DNA from: Clostridiales bacterium
Lineage (GTDB): Bacteria > Bacillota > Clostridia > Oscillospirales > Oscillospiraceae
Direction of reading: 5' to 3'
Length of the DNA stretch: 46,675 nt
NCBI GenBank assembly: GCA_004553545.1
Contig: SFLD01000029.1
Span: 1 to 46,675 of the forward strand
Within the stretch, counting starts at the first letter, position 1; every line of letters starts with the position of its first letter. The position numbers and the translations under genes were made by a program. Positions 1-7,737 of the stretch are shown here, in pieces. The notes under the pieces were generated by a model. It searched no databases. It was not told the origin of the DNA and saw only the letters and a list, made by a program, of their open reading frames with translations.

Positions 1-1241
1 ACGCCGGCGGCGATCTCATCCTCCCCCAGGAAGATGACGTAGGGGATGCCCAGCTTGTCGGCGTAGTTCATCTTGGCCTTGAACTTCTTCTCCTCGCAGT
101 GGAGCTGGGTGCGGATGCCCGCGGAGCGGAGCTCGGTGGCGAGAGCGATGGCGGGGGAGAGGTCCTCCGTCATGGGCAGGATGAGGACATCCGCCGGGGC
201 GGTGGGCAGGGCGGGATTCAGCATGCCCTGCTCCCCCAGGACGTAGAAGAGCCGGGTCAGGCCGATGGAGATGCCCACGCCGGGGAGCTGCTTGTCGGTA
301 TAGTACTCCGCCAGGTTGTCGTAGCGGCCGCCGGAGCAGACGGAGCCAATCTCCGGGTGGTCCAGAAGGGTGGTCTCGTACACTGTCCCGGTGTAGTAGT
401 CGAGACCCCGGGCGATGGTCAGGTCCACGGCGAAGTTCTCCTCCGGCACGCCGAAAGCAGCGAGAGACCCGGTGACGGTCTTCAGCTCGGAGAGGCCCTG
501 GTCGAAGACCTCGTTCCGGCCCTGGTAGCCGTCCAGGGCCGTCAGGACCTCTGCGTTGCTGCCCCGGATGGCGATGAACTTCAGGATCTCATCGGCGCTC
601 TCCTCCGGGAGGCCGATGTCCTCGGCCACCAGCAGGGCGCGGACCTTCTCGGGGCCGATCTTATCCAGCTTGTCCACCGTGCGCATGATGTCGCCGGACT
701 TCTCCGTGAGGCCCAGCATGGCGTAGAAGCCGTTGAGGATCTTCCGGTTGTTCACCCGGATCTGGAAGCGCTTGAGCCCCAGGGCGGAGAAGGTGCGGTA
801 GATGATGGAGGGGATCTCCGCCTCATTGAGAATGGAGAGTTTGCCGTCCCCGATGATGTCGATGTCCGCCTGGTAGAACTCCCGGAAGCGGCCCCGCTGG
901 GCCCGCTCGCCCCGGTAGACCTTGCCGATCTGGTAGCGGCGGAAGGGGAAGGAGAGGTCGTTGTAGTGGAGGGCCACATACTTGGCCAGGGGGACGGTGA
1001 GGTCAAAGCGGAGGGAGAGGTCGCTGTCGCCCTTGGTGAAGCGATAGATCTGCTTCTCCGTCTCGCCGCCGGCCTTGGCCAGCAGGACCTCGCTGGACTC
1101 GATGACCGGGGTGTCCAGGGGGGTGAAGCCGTAGAGGGAATAGGTCTCGCGGAGGGTCTTCAGGATGCGCTCGAACTGCTGCTGCTGCCCCGGAAGCAGC
1201 TCCATGAAGCCCGAGAGGGTGCGGGGCGCTGTCTTTGCCAT
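1..1241 (-). CDS. hisS: Histidine-tRNA ligase (3' end outside window)
   Basis: Charges tRNA-His with histidine in the cytoplasm (class II synthetase). The frame is open from an ATG at 1241, preceded by TAGGAG, to the window edge, giving about 413 residues of a family of about 420, so only the last few codons are missing. Translation shows the class II motif 2 region near residues 106-124 (GKVYRGERAQRGRFREFYQ), the HisRS-specific RGLDYYTG at about 278-285, and the start of the C-terminal anticodon-binding domain near the edge (KMNYADKLGIPYVIFLGE). It lies 26 bases after the P-loop gene, in the operon headed by the T-box at 2771-3026. In Firmicutes hisS is usually followed by aspS, which would lie just outside the window; this is inferred. 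Confidence 0.97.
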   Translation of the reverse strand, partial: MAKTAPRTLSGFMELLPGQQQQFERILKTLRETYSLYGFTPLDTPVIESSEVLLAKAGGETEKQIYRFTKGDSDLSLRFDLTVPLAKYVALHYNDLSFPFRRYQIGKVYRGERAQRGRFREFYQADIDIIGDGKLSILNEAEIPSIIYRTFSALGLKRFQIRVNNRKILNGFYAMLGLTEKSGDIMRTVDKLDKIGPEKVRALLVAEDIGLPEESADEILKFIAIRGSNAEVLTALDGYQGRNEVFDQGLSELKTVTGSLAAFGVPEENFAVDLTIARGLDYYTGTVYETTLLDHPEIGSVCSGGRYDNLAEYYTDKQLPGVGISIGLTRLFYVLGEQGMLNPALPTAPADVLILPMTEDLSPAIALATELRSAGIRTQLHCEEKKFKAKMNYADKLGIPYVIFLGEDEIAAG

Positions 1242-1267
1242 GTTTCTGATCTCCTATCTTCCATGTT

Positions 1268-1708
1268 TCAGGTTTTTTGTCCGTCAGGGATGGGGTCCGA
1301 AGGGCTGACCGGGCGGAAGCGCGGACCCAGCGCTTCCGCGAGAGCCGCCCGGAGGGCGGGGAGGCGGGCGTCCAGGTCGATGCCCGCAAGAGCAATGTCC
1401 GTTCCGGCGTCTGCCAGGGCCAGAAGGTCCGCCTGCAGGGCCTGCTCCGTGGCCGGACGGCCGGAGAGCAGGAGGTCCAGGTCATCCAGCCCCAGCCGGG
1501 GGAAGGGGGAGAGGGTCCGCTGCAGCAGGGCGGGGTCCCCGGTCTGGGCCTGGGCCAGCAGGAGGCCCCGGACCTCCTCGTCGGTGAGGCAGCGGCCCGC
1601 CTCCCCGGCAAAGCGCCGGAGCCAGGGGGTCTTGCCGCCGCCGGAGGGGGCGGAGAGCCAATAGAGCGTGCCGTTCGTATCGTTTCTGTCATTCATGTTG
1701 TTCACCAT
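1268..1708 (-). CDS. Small DnaA-like P-loop protein
   Basis: A 146-residue protein of unknown role. The chosen start is the ATG at 1708, which overlaps the TGA of the DUF2804 gene (ATGGTGA), implying coupled translation; a longer in-frame reading to 1780 lies inside the upstream gene and lacks that logic. A Walker A-like motif APSGGGKT sits near residue 20. A later LDDLDLLLSG segment followed by ATEQALQADLLAL and an ADAGTDIALAG strand resembles the Walker B and sensor region of DnaA/Hda AAA+ domains, but the DNA-binding domain IV and most of the large ATPase domain are absent. It ends 26 bases before hisS. The similarity to DnaA is inferred from motif order only; a different P-loop NTPase is possible. 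Confidence 0.6.
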   Translation of the reverse strand: MVNNMNDRNDTNGTLYWLSAPSGGGKTPWLRRFAGEAGRCLTDEEVRGLLLAQAQTGDPALLQRTLSPFPRLGLDDLDLLLSGRPATEQALQADLLALADAGTDIALAGIDLDARLPALRAALAEALGPRFRPVSPSDPIPDGQKT

Positions 1709-2736
1709 TTGTTCTCCACCTGCTCGGCAAAGCCCGGGAAGTCCCGGAAGGAAAGGGCCGTGCCGTCGTCCAGGACGCATTCTCCGGTGAAGCGGCCGAA
1801 GACCTGGTGCTGGTCGGACTTGAGAAGCTGGAAGTCCGTGCAGGCCGCCCGGTCCAGGATGGGGCGGAACTCCGCCGTGAAGCGGCCGTCGCTGCTGGTA
1901 AAGTGCCAGGGGGAGAGGAAGTCGGGCTTGCCGTCCCTCTGGGGGATGCCGAAGTCCACGTCCGTCAGCTTGTGGAGGCGCCCGCCGTGGAAGAGGGCGT
2001 TCTCCGTGGCGGCGGAGGTGTCCCCGAAGCCATAGCCCAGGTTGAAGCCGAAGGGCACGCCGTCCAGAGCCCCGGAGGCGCTGGACCAGTACCAGGTGTT
2101 GTGATAGGTCCAGACGCCCCGGCCCCAGTCCAGCACGGCGAAGGCGTCCGTGGGGTCAAAGCGCCAGGTCTCGTCCCCCAGGGAGACGCTGCCCTCCGCC
2201 CGGAGGCAGTTGATCTTCTGGTTGTAGTAGAAATGCCGGGGCTTTTCAAAGGGCGTGGCGATGACGATGCTGTCCTTGGGCTCTTCCGTCAGGCGGATCT
2301 CGCCCCGGAGGGTCTCGCCGCCCCGGAAGTTCTCCATGTGGAAGGCCAGGAGCCGCTGGTCCTTCTCCGCCCGGAAGAGGAGGCGGAAGCCCCGCCCGGT
2401 GAGGCTCGTGACGCCCCGGGCGGAGGACTCCGGCAGGCCGGTCCTCCCCAGGGGCAGGACGGTCATGGGGCTTTTCGTGATCTCCCAGGGCTGGTCCCCC
2501 GCGAGGGAGAGGAGGGAGGCGGAGCCGAGGCCCATGTAGCCGTTGTCCGCCACGGTGAGGGCCAGGGCGATCCTGCCGTTGGAGACGCAGTAGTAGTCCC
2601 ACTCCTTGATGCGAAGGGGGCTGGCCTTCACGGCGGCCCGGCGGTAGTCCCAGAGGAGGGACCGGGCCCAGCCGGGCTCCGTCAGGCTGCCGTCGCTCTC
2701 CAGCAGCGCCAGGGGGGAGGTGATCTCATGCTGCAT
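1702..2736 (-). CDS. DUF2804 family protein
   Basis: A 344-residue protein that I recognise as the DUF2804 family, whose biochemical function is not established. It is full length, with the ATG at 2736 behind AAAGGAGG. It is rich in aromatic residues and beta-type segments, with conserved-looking stretches LDWGRGVWTYHNTWYW near residue 200 and FGFNLGYGFG shortly after, and no signal peptide or membrane segment. It is the first gene after the T-box and terminator at 2771-3026, so its expression should depend on charging of the tRNA sensed there, together with hisS. Why this family would be tied to tRNA charging is not evident. Confidence 0.8.
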   Translation of the reverse strand: MQHEITSPLALLESDGSLTEPGWARSLLWDYRRAAVKASPLRIKEWDYYCVSNGRIALALTVADNGYMGLGSASLLSLAGDQPWEITKSPMTVLPLGRTGLPESSARGVTSLTGRGFRLLFRAEKDQRLLAFHMENFRGGETLRGEIRLTEEPKDSIVIATPFEKPRHFYYNQKINCLRAEGSVSLGDETWRFDPTDAFAVLDWGRGVWTYHNTWYWSSASGALDGVPFGFNLGYGFGDTSAATENALFHGGRLHKLTDVDFGIPQRDGKPDFLSPWHFTSSDGRFTAEFRPILDRAACTDFQLLKSDQHQVFGRFTGECVLDDGTALSFRDFPGFAEQVENKW

Positions 2737-2770
2737 GATGGGGTCCTCCTTTCGCGTTTGCCATAGGGGA

Positions 2771-2831
2771 AAACAAGGCTCTCATCCCAAAAGGCTCCTC
2801 CCGGGGGGAGAAGCGGATTGGGACGAGAGCC
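2771..2831 (-). terminator. T-box-controlled intrinsic terminator
   Basis: GGCTCTCGTCCC (2831-2820) pairs with GGGATGAGAGCC (2788-2777), followed on the minus strand by TTGTTTT. It stands between the T-box and the DUF2804 ATG, the position expected for the alternative terminator. Confidence 0.85.
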
Positions 2832-3026
2832 GGATCGGCTTCGTGGTGCCACCCAAATTCAAGGCCAGAGGCCTCCTCTTTTCCTCCTGCTTACGGGGAG
2901 GGAGCCGTGGGCGTTTCCGCCCCCGCTCCGCCGCTGTCCTTGGGCGTCCGCCGGCGGGGCGCTCTCAGCGGGCGCGCCCCTCTCTGTGGGCCGGGTGTGG
3001 ATGCTTACTGCTGCGGCATCGTCGCG
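2771..3026 (-). promoter_or_regulatory. T-box riboswitch, probable Asp specifier
   Basis: On the minus strand the conserved T-box sequence (TGGGTGGCACCACG, 2855-2842) is followed by a terminator. Upstream lie an AGAGAG bulge (about 2985-2980) and a Stem I base formed by GCCGC (3017-3013) and GCGGC (2934-2930). The 5' side of the specifier loop has AGTA (3009-3006), and the 3' side reads AAG-GAC-A, with GAC at 2938-2936. GAC is an Asp codon, which fits a hisS-aspS operon. The leader begins right after the stop of the MGS-like gene, and I see no clear promoter, so it may be reached by read-through. The T-box call is firm; the specifier is inferred from the fold. Confidence 0.85.
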
Positions 3027-3039
3027 GTGTAGGGGGTCC

Positions 3040-3456
3040 TTACAGGACCGTGGAACGGTTGCGGGGGTTCACCACCAGCCGCCAGTCCAGATCGCCCCGG
3101 GAGAGGCCCAGGATCAGCATCTCGGCGGTGGCGATGTTGCTGGCGAAGGGGATGTTGTGCTGGTCGCAGAGGCGGGAGATGTAGCTGACCTCCTTCATCA
3201 TCTCCTCGCTGTTGGGGTCGGAGAAGAAGAGGACCATGTCAAACTCATCGTAGGCGATGCGGGCGCCGATCTGCTGGCTGCCGCCGTGGGCGTAGGAGAG
3301 GAAGCAGTGGACCTTCAGGCCTGTGGCGTCGGCCACCATGTGGCCGGTGGTATTGGTGGCGAAGATGCTGTGCCGGGCCAGGATCCCGGCGTAGGCGGTG
3401 CAGAACTGGACCATCAGGTCCTTCTTGTTGTCGTGGGACATCAGGGCAATATTCAT
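3040..3456 (-). CDS. Methylglyoxal synthase-like (MGS-fold) protein
   Basis: A 138-residue protein of the MGS fold, starting at the ATG at 3456 behind AAAGGAG; the longer open frame upstream has no ribosome site. Methylglyoxal synthase converts dihydroxyacetone phosphate to methylglyoxal. Phosphate-pocket elements are present: SHDNKK at residues 7-12 and TNTTG at 34-38. However, the segment matching GGDQQ of the E. coli enzyme reads GGSQQIG here (58-64), so the catalytic Asp71 is Ser. The loop with E. coli His98 and Asp101 is shortened (SDPNSEEMM). It may therefore bind a phosphorylated ligand without making methylglyoxal. It lies 34 bases downstream of the MinD-type gene, a pairing common in this group of bacteria. 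Confidence 0.75.
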   Translation of the reverse strand: MNIALMSHDNKKDLMVQFCTAYAGILARHSIFATNTTGHMVADATGLKVHCFLSYAHGGSQQIGARIAYDEFDMVLFFSDPNSEEMMKEVSYISRLCDQHNIPFASNIATAEMLILGLSRGDLDWRLVVNPRNRSTVL

Positions 3457-3490
3457 GGAAACGCTCCTTTCGGGGAGTGATAGAATGTGC

Positions 3491-4237
3491 TTATCGTAAC
3501 CGGAGCAGCGGGACCCGCTGGCCGGTGATGCGCTTTGCGATGTTGCGGTAGGCGGCGGAGGCCCCGGTGTGGGAGACCAGCAGCAGCGCGGCCCCCCGGC
3601 TCTGGGCCAGGGGCAGGGCGTCATCCTCCGGCACCACGCCGAGAAGGGGCAGGCCCGCGGTGTCGATGGCGTCGTCAATGGTGGCGTGCATGCTGCGAAG
3701 GAGCTTGCCCCGCACCCGGTTCACCACCAGGTGCAGCCGTCCCCGGGGGAAGCGGTCCAGCTCCATCACGGTGTGCTGGGCGTCCCGCAGGGCGGGGGGG
3801 TCGGTGGTGGTGACCACGATGCAGCGGTCGGCGCAGGCGGTGGCCAGGCGGAAGTACTCGCCCAGGCCCGCCGGGGCGTCCAGCAGGCAGTAGTCATAGT
3901 CCTCCCGGGCGCTCTGGAGCAGGCTCCGCATCTCGCCCTCCGTGACGCTGCGGCGGCGGAGGGAGGCCGGGGCCGTCAGCAGGTGGAGGCGGGGGATCTC
4001 CGGGTGGGGGACGGCGGCGTCAGCCAGGGGGCAGCGGCCGGCGGCCACGTCGGAAAAGTCCATCAGCGCCCGGTCCGTGAGGCCCAGGGCCAGGTCCAGG
4101 TTCCGGAGCCCCGCGTCGCAGTCGATGCAGAGGACCCGGTGGCCCATCAGGGCCAGGGCCTCGCCCACCCCCGCGGTAAGGGAGGTCTTCCCGGTGCCGC
4201 CCTTGCCGGACACCACTGCGATACACTGTCCGCTCAC
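3491..4237 (-). CDS. minD: MinD/ParA-family ATPase
   Basis: Deviant Walker ATPase of 248 residues, starting at a GTG (4237) behind GGAAGG. The N-terminus carries the signature Walker A (SGKGGTGKTS, about residues 10-19), followed by switch I IDCDAGLRNLD and Walker B-type YCLLDAPAG near residue 116. MinD places the division septum by dimerising on the membrane and recruiting MinC. The C-terminus ends GQRVPLLRLR and lacks the long amphipathic targeting helix typical of MinD. No minC or minE is next to it, so the assignment to MinD rather than a related ATPase is moderate. The 166-base gap upstream has TATAGT and TATACC boxes, but no convincing -35 element. Confidence 0.72.
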   Translation of the reverse strand: MSGQCIAVVSGKGGTGKTSLTAGVGEALALMGHRVLCIDCDAGLRNLDLALGLTDRALMDFSDVAAGRCPLADAAVPHPEIPRLHLLTAPASLRRRSVTEGEMRSLLQSAREDYDYCLLDAPAGLGEYFRLATACADRCIVVTTTDPPALRDAQHTVMELDRFPRGRLHLVVNRVRGKLLRSMHATIDDAIDTAGLPLLGVVPEDDALPLAQSRGAALLLVSHTGASAAYRNIAKRITGQRVPLLRLR

Positions 4238-4403
4238 GGCGCACCTTCCTTTCCCGCTGGTGGTGTTACCACCGGTATACTGCTGTTACTATACCACAGA
4301 AATTTCCCTGAGAAAAGACCTTTTTGCCCGGTTTTTTCGGGGAATCGACGAAAAACCATTCCGTTTTCGGATGGGACCCATCGCGATGACGGGGCAGGGG
4401 CCC

Positions 4404-5099
4404 TCAGAGGGGGGCCTTCTTGATCTTGGCGAAGGGCCGGGGATACCGCTTCGGGGTGGGGGAGACCTTCTCGATGAGGACCAGGCGGTGGGTGACCTCC
4501 GTCCCCGGGATGGGGTAATCCCGGACGGCGGAGAGCTTCCCGCCCAAGAGGGCGATGGCCTTCCCGGCCTCGTCGATCTCGGCGTCGCTGCCGGCGCTCT
4601 TCATGGCCAGGAACTGCCCGCCAACTTTCACGAGAGGCAGGCAGAACTCGGAGAGCAGGCGCAGGTTCGCGACGGCACGGGAGACGGCGATGTCATAGTT
4701 TTCCCGCTGGGCCACGGCAAATTCCTCGGCCCGGGCGTGGACGCAGCGGACATCGGTGAGGCCCAGGGCGTCGCAGCAGCCCTGGAGGAAGGTGATGCGC
4801 TTGCCGAGAGAATCCAGCAGCGTCAGGCGGAGGCTGGGCTCGATGAGCCGCAGGGGCATCCCCGGGAAGCCCGCGCCGGTGCCGACATCCACCACCGTCT
4901 TGCCCCGGAAGTCCGCCAGGGTCAGGAGAGCCGCGGAGTCCAGAAAGTGGAGTCTTGCCACTTCCTCCGGCTCCGTGATGGCGGTGAGGTTTATGACCTT
5001 GTTGGTCTCCAGCAGGCGGTCGGAAAACTGCATCAGCTGGGGTACGGCGTCCTGGGGCAGGCCCAGGGCGGCCAGGCCCTGACGGAGGATGGCTTCCAT
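4404..5099 (-). CDS. rsmG: 16S rRNA (guanine527-N7)-methyltransferase RsmG
   Basis: Methylates G527 of 16S rRNA using S-adenosylmethionine (formerly GidB). It has 231 residues, normal for the family. The SAM-binding motif VDVGTGAGFPGMPLRLI is near residues 70-86, with the family sequences NLTAITEPEEVARLHFLDS before it and ISRAVA-type AVSRAVANLRLL after it. Its ATG overlaps the TGA of mscL by one base (TGATG), so the two are translationally coupled. In many bacteria rsmG sits near the replication origin with parA/parB, which fits the par locus 5 kb away. Confidence 0.96.
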   Translation of the reverse strand: MEAILRQGLAALGLPQDAVPQLMQFSDRLLETNKVINLTAITEPEEVARLHFLDSAALLTLADFRGKTVVDVGTGAGFPGMPLRLIEPSLRLTLLDSLGKRITFLQGCCDALGLTDVRCVHARAEEFAVAQRENYDIAVSRAVANLRLLSEFCLPLVKVGGQFLAMKSAGSDAEIDEAGKAIALLGGKLSAVRDYPIPGTEVTHRLVLIEKVSPTPKRYPRPFAKIKKAPL

Positions 5100-5533
5100 C
5101 AGTTCTTTTCCTTCAGCAGGTCCCGGATCTCGGTGAGGAGCTTCTCCTCGGCGGAGGGCTCGGGGGGCGCGGCGGGCTCCTCGGCCTTCTTCTTGGCCAG
5201 CTTATCGTGGAAGCCGTTGACGGCCTTCAGCAGGCAGAAGATGGCGAAGGCGATGAGCACGAAGTCCAGAATGGTTGCGATGAGGGAGCCGTAGTTCACG
5301 GCGATCTCCGCGATCTCCGTGCCGTCCTCGGCCACGGACGCGGCCTTCAGCACCCACTTCCAGCTGCTGAAATCCACCCCGCCCGTCAGGAGGGAGAGGA
5401 GGGGCATCAGGATGTCGTTGACGAGAGACGTGGTGATCTTGCCGAAGGCGCCGCCGATGACCACGCCGACGGCCATGTCCAGCACGTTGCCCCGCATGGC
5501 GAAAGCCTTGAACTCCGCGAAAAACTTCTTCAT
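5099..5533 (-). CDS. mscL: Large-conductance mechanosensitive channel MscL
   Basis: A 144-residue inner-membrane channel that opens under membrane tension and releases solutes on osmotic downshock; it works as a homopentamer. The N-terminal MKKFFAEFKAFAMRGNVLDMAVGVVIG is the classic MscL start (amphipathic helix then TM1 with the constriction), TM2 is near residues 77-102 (ATILDFVLIAFAIFCLLKA), and a charged cytoplasmic helix ends the protein. The start is behind TTGGAGG. It is the first gene of a two-gene unit with rsmG. Confidence 0.96.
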   Translation of the reverse strand: MKKFFAEFKAFAMRGNVLDMAVGVVIGGAFGKITTSLVNDILMPLLSLLTGGVDFSSWKWVLKAASVAEDGTEIAEIAVNYGSLIATILDFVLIAFAIFCLLKAVNGFHDKLAKKKAEEPAAPPEPSAEEKLLTEIRDLLKEKN

Positions 5534-5673
5534 AGTGGGAAACCTCCAATACGGTGAGTTGATTTTCTTTCGCTGATTACGGTTTGTTTTCGGATTCTGC
5601 CGGTTTCCGGCGTTTCCCCCGGCCTGCCTGGCGCAGCGAAAGGCGCGGCGGGGGAAGCGCCGGAGCGCTCCCC

Positions 5674-5693
5674 GGGGCGGCGAATGCCGCCCC
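5674..5693. repeat. Orphan GC hairpin related to the intergenic repeats
   Basis: A perfect inverted repeat, GGGGCGGC / GCCGCCCC with loop GAAT, followed by GCGTAC. It lies in the 190-base gap between mscL and the next gene. It resembles the GTAG-footed hairpins of the composite repeats, but has GTAC and no T-tract, so a terminator is unlikely. The rest of this gap holds only the mscL ribosome site. Confidence 0.5.
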
Positions 5694-5722
5694 GCGTACC
5701 CCGGCGGGGCCGGGGGAGAGTC

Positions 5723-6139
5723 TTAGTCCTGGCAGGGGGGCTCGGCGTCCTGGTCGGCCTCCTGGGGGTCGGACTGGGCCTCGGTGCTGTCCACGGCGGC
5801 CTCGGCCTCCGCGGCCTTGGTGTCGGCCTCTGCCTGGGCGGCGTCGGCCTCGGCCTGGAGATCGTCCGCGAACATCTGGGCCTCCTCGGCCTCCCGGGCG
5901 GCGGCTTCCGCCTCGGTCTCGCCGGCGCGGAACTCGATGACGGGGTCGTCTTCCTTGCCGAAGGCGAAGTGGTAGCTGCGCTTGCCCTCCAGATTGGGCT
6001 TGGAGGTCAGGGTCCAGAGCAGGGCGTGGGTCTTCTGGGTGTCGGTCTCGGCGTCGTAATCGCTGGTGTAGGGGATCAGGGCCGCCAGAGCCGCGGCGGT
6101 GGCAACACCGCCCAAGAGCCTGCCGATGAGCTTCATCAT
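5723..6139 (-). CDS. Hypothetical protein with acidic Ala/Glu-rich tail
   Basis: A 138-residue protein that I do not recognise. The start (6139) follows AGGAGG. The N-terminus MMKLIGRLLGGVATAAALAALIP is a short hydrophobic segment that could be a signal peptide or anchor. It is followed by a compact region with YHFAFGKEDDPVIEF, then, from about residue 75, a low-complexity run rich in Ala, Glu and Asp of likely helical or coiled-coil type ending in PPCQD. It lies between the membrane protein at 6166 and mscL, all on the minus strand. A cell-envelope location is inferred; function is unknown. Confidence 0.65.
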   Translation of the reverse strand: MMKLIGRLLGGVATAAALAALIPYTSDYDAETDTQKTHALLWTLTSKPNLEGKRSYHFAFGKEDDPVIEFRAGETEAEAAAREAEEAQMFADDLQAEADAAQAEADTKAAEAEAAVDSTEAQSDPQEADQDAEPPCQD

Positions 6140-6165
6140 GGGAATTTCCTCCTTTTAGTAAAGAC

Positions 6166-6615
6166 TTATTCTTCGGGAGTCGCAAGAACATCGATCCTGA
6201 CGATCACCTTGCAGGTCTCCTCGTAGTAGATGCGGTAGAGCTGACCTTCCTTGAATCCATCGGGAAGGATTTCTTTCCTGGTTGGAATGTCCAGATAGAA
6301 ATCCTTCTTCAGGTCATCGGGATGGGAGGGGAAGGGGAGAAAGGTAAAGCGGTGATTGAGGGAATGGGAATGGGACACGCTGTGGGAATCGCAAAAGGTC
6401 CCGTCAAACGAGGAGATCTGGGGGTTTTGCACTTTGAGCCAATAGAAGCCGCAGAAAAGAACGGATAGGAGCATGGCCCCGATGCTGAGGATCGGAGTTC
6501 CCCGTTGGTGCTTTTTCCGGGGGTTTCTCAAGCAGAGCAGCAGTAGAACCACACCGGCGGCAAAAAGGGACAGACTGCTCCACATCCGATAGGCCAGGCC
6601 ACTGAGGTCGTACAT
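6166..6615 (-). CDS. Hypothetical membrane protein
   Basis: A 149-residue protein with no recognised family. The start at 6615 is behind TTGGGAGG. Two hydrophobic helices (about residues 15-30, SLSLFAAGVVLLLLCL, and 43-60, PILSIGAMLLSVLFCGFYW) are followed by a soluble domain of about 90 residues that contains a Ser/His-rich patch (SHSVSHSHSLNHRF) and ends in a beta-type region (LYRIYYEETCKVIVRIDVL). Codon use and base composition look less GC-rich than neighbouring genes, which could mean recent acquisition. It is followed within 30 bases by the small Ala/Glu-rich protein gene. Confidence 0.65.
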   Translation of the reverse strand: MYDLSGLAYRMWSSLSLFAAGVVLLLLCLRNPRKKHQRGTPILSIGAMLLSVLFCGFYWLKVQNPQISSFDGTFCDSHSVSHSHSLNHRFTFLPFPSHPDDLKKDFYLDIPTRKEILPDGFKEGQLYRIYYEETCKVIVRIDVLATPEE

Positions 6616-6678
6616 GATATCCTCCCAAGAGACGGCGGCTGCGTTTGGATGGAAATGGAATAAAGTGGTAATCTGAGC

Positions 6679-7737
6679 TCAGATGATCCAGCGCCGCAGG
6701 ACCGGGATCCGCCGCAGCACCAGCCACACGGCGAAGGAGCAGGCGAGGATGGCTCCTGCCGTCAGGGGGATGGAGACGATGGGGTGGCAGGTGAGGGCGC
6801 TGAGGCCCAGGCTCCGCAGCCCGTAGAGGAAGAAGACGTGGACCAGGAAGATGCAGAAGGACGCCTGGGAGAGGGTGGCGCAGAACCTCGGCGCGGGGCG
6901 GTCCCCCATCCAGGCGAAGACCCAGCCGCCGAGACCCGCCGCCATCAGGGCCACCCCCAGGTGGTTGCCCATAAGGGGGTCCACATTGAGGGCGCTGTCC
7001 CGCAGGGTGAGATACACCGTGCCGCCGTAGCTCCAGAGGAAGCCGACGGCGAAGAGGGCGGCCCAGGGCTTCCAGTTCCTGGCGTATGCCCGGAGATACC
7101 AGCCAAGGACGGTGAAGCCCACGCAGGTGTAGGTCAGGTTCAGGGGCCACTGCCGGGGGATGCCGGTGAGCAGCGTCAGCGGCCAGCAGCCCTGGAAGGT
7201 GGGCCAGAGGATGCCGAGGCCCAGCCAGAGGATCAGGAGATACGCCACCGTCCGCCGCTCCGCCCGGGCCAGGAGCCTGGTCATGGGCAGGAGGGCGTAG
7301 ACCAGCAGGGTGATGTGCAGATAGTAGAGGTGGAACTCGTGGTGGAAGAGCAGGACCTCCTTCGCCCCCTGCCAGAGACCCGCGAGAGAAATGCCCCCGG
7401 GCAGCAGGCCGTAGACCTTATAGGCGAAGGCCCAGACCCACATGGCGAGAAGGATATGGAGGATGTTCCGCCCCCAGAGTTTTCTCAGGGACAGGTCCCG
7501 GTCCGGGTCCAGCAGCAGCGCCCCGGAGCAGAGGAAGAAGACCGGCACCGCCCAGCGGGAGATGGTGCCCCAGAAGATCGCGGACAGCCAGGGCAGGGAG
7601 CCGAAGCCGTCATAGTAGGCGGCGGTGGAGGCGTGGATGGTGACGGTGCCGATGATGGCCAGGGCCTTCAGCACGTCCACCGCCCCGTTCCGGGGCACGG
7701 CGGGGGAGGGGACCCCCGGCAGCCGTTCCGCCGTCAT
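6679..7737 (-). CDS. Acyltransferase 3 family membrane protein
   Basis: A 352-residue polytopic membrane protein of the acyltransferase-3 (OafA/WecH-like) family, which transfers acyl groups, often acetyl, to sugars of surface polymers. The N-terminal signature is present: DVLKALAIIGTVTIHASTAAY near residues 20-40, with the conserved His, then AVPVFFLCSGALLL near 63-76. About ten hydrophobic segments follow. Its ATG (7737) directly abuts the serS stop (7738-7740), so it is read from the serS transcript. The acceptor cannot be deduced; there is no polysaccharide cluster next to it. Confidence 0.85.
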   Translation of the reverse strand: MTAERLPGVPSPAVPRNGAVDVLKALAIIGTVTIHASTAAYYDGFGSLPWLSAIFWGTISRWAVPVFFLCSGALLLDPDRDLSLRKLWGRNILHILLAMWVWAFAYKVYGLLPGGISLAGLWQGAKEVLLFHHEFHLYYLHITLLVYALLPMTRLLARAERRTVAYLLILWLGLGILWPTFQGCWPLTLLTGIPRQWPLNLTYTCVGFTVLGWYLRAYARNWKPWAALFAVGFLWSYGGTVYLTLRDSALNVDPLMGNHLGVALMAAGLGGWVFAWMGDRPAPRFCATLSQASFCIFLVHVFFLYGLRSLGLSALTCHPIVSIPLTAGAILACSFAVWLVLRRIPVLRRWII

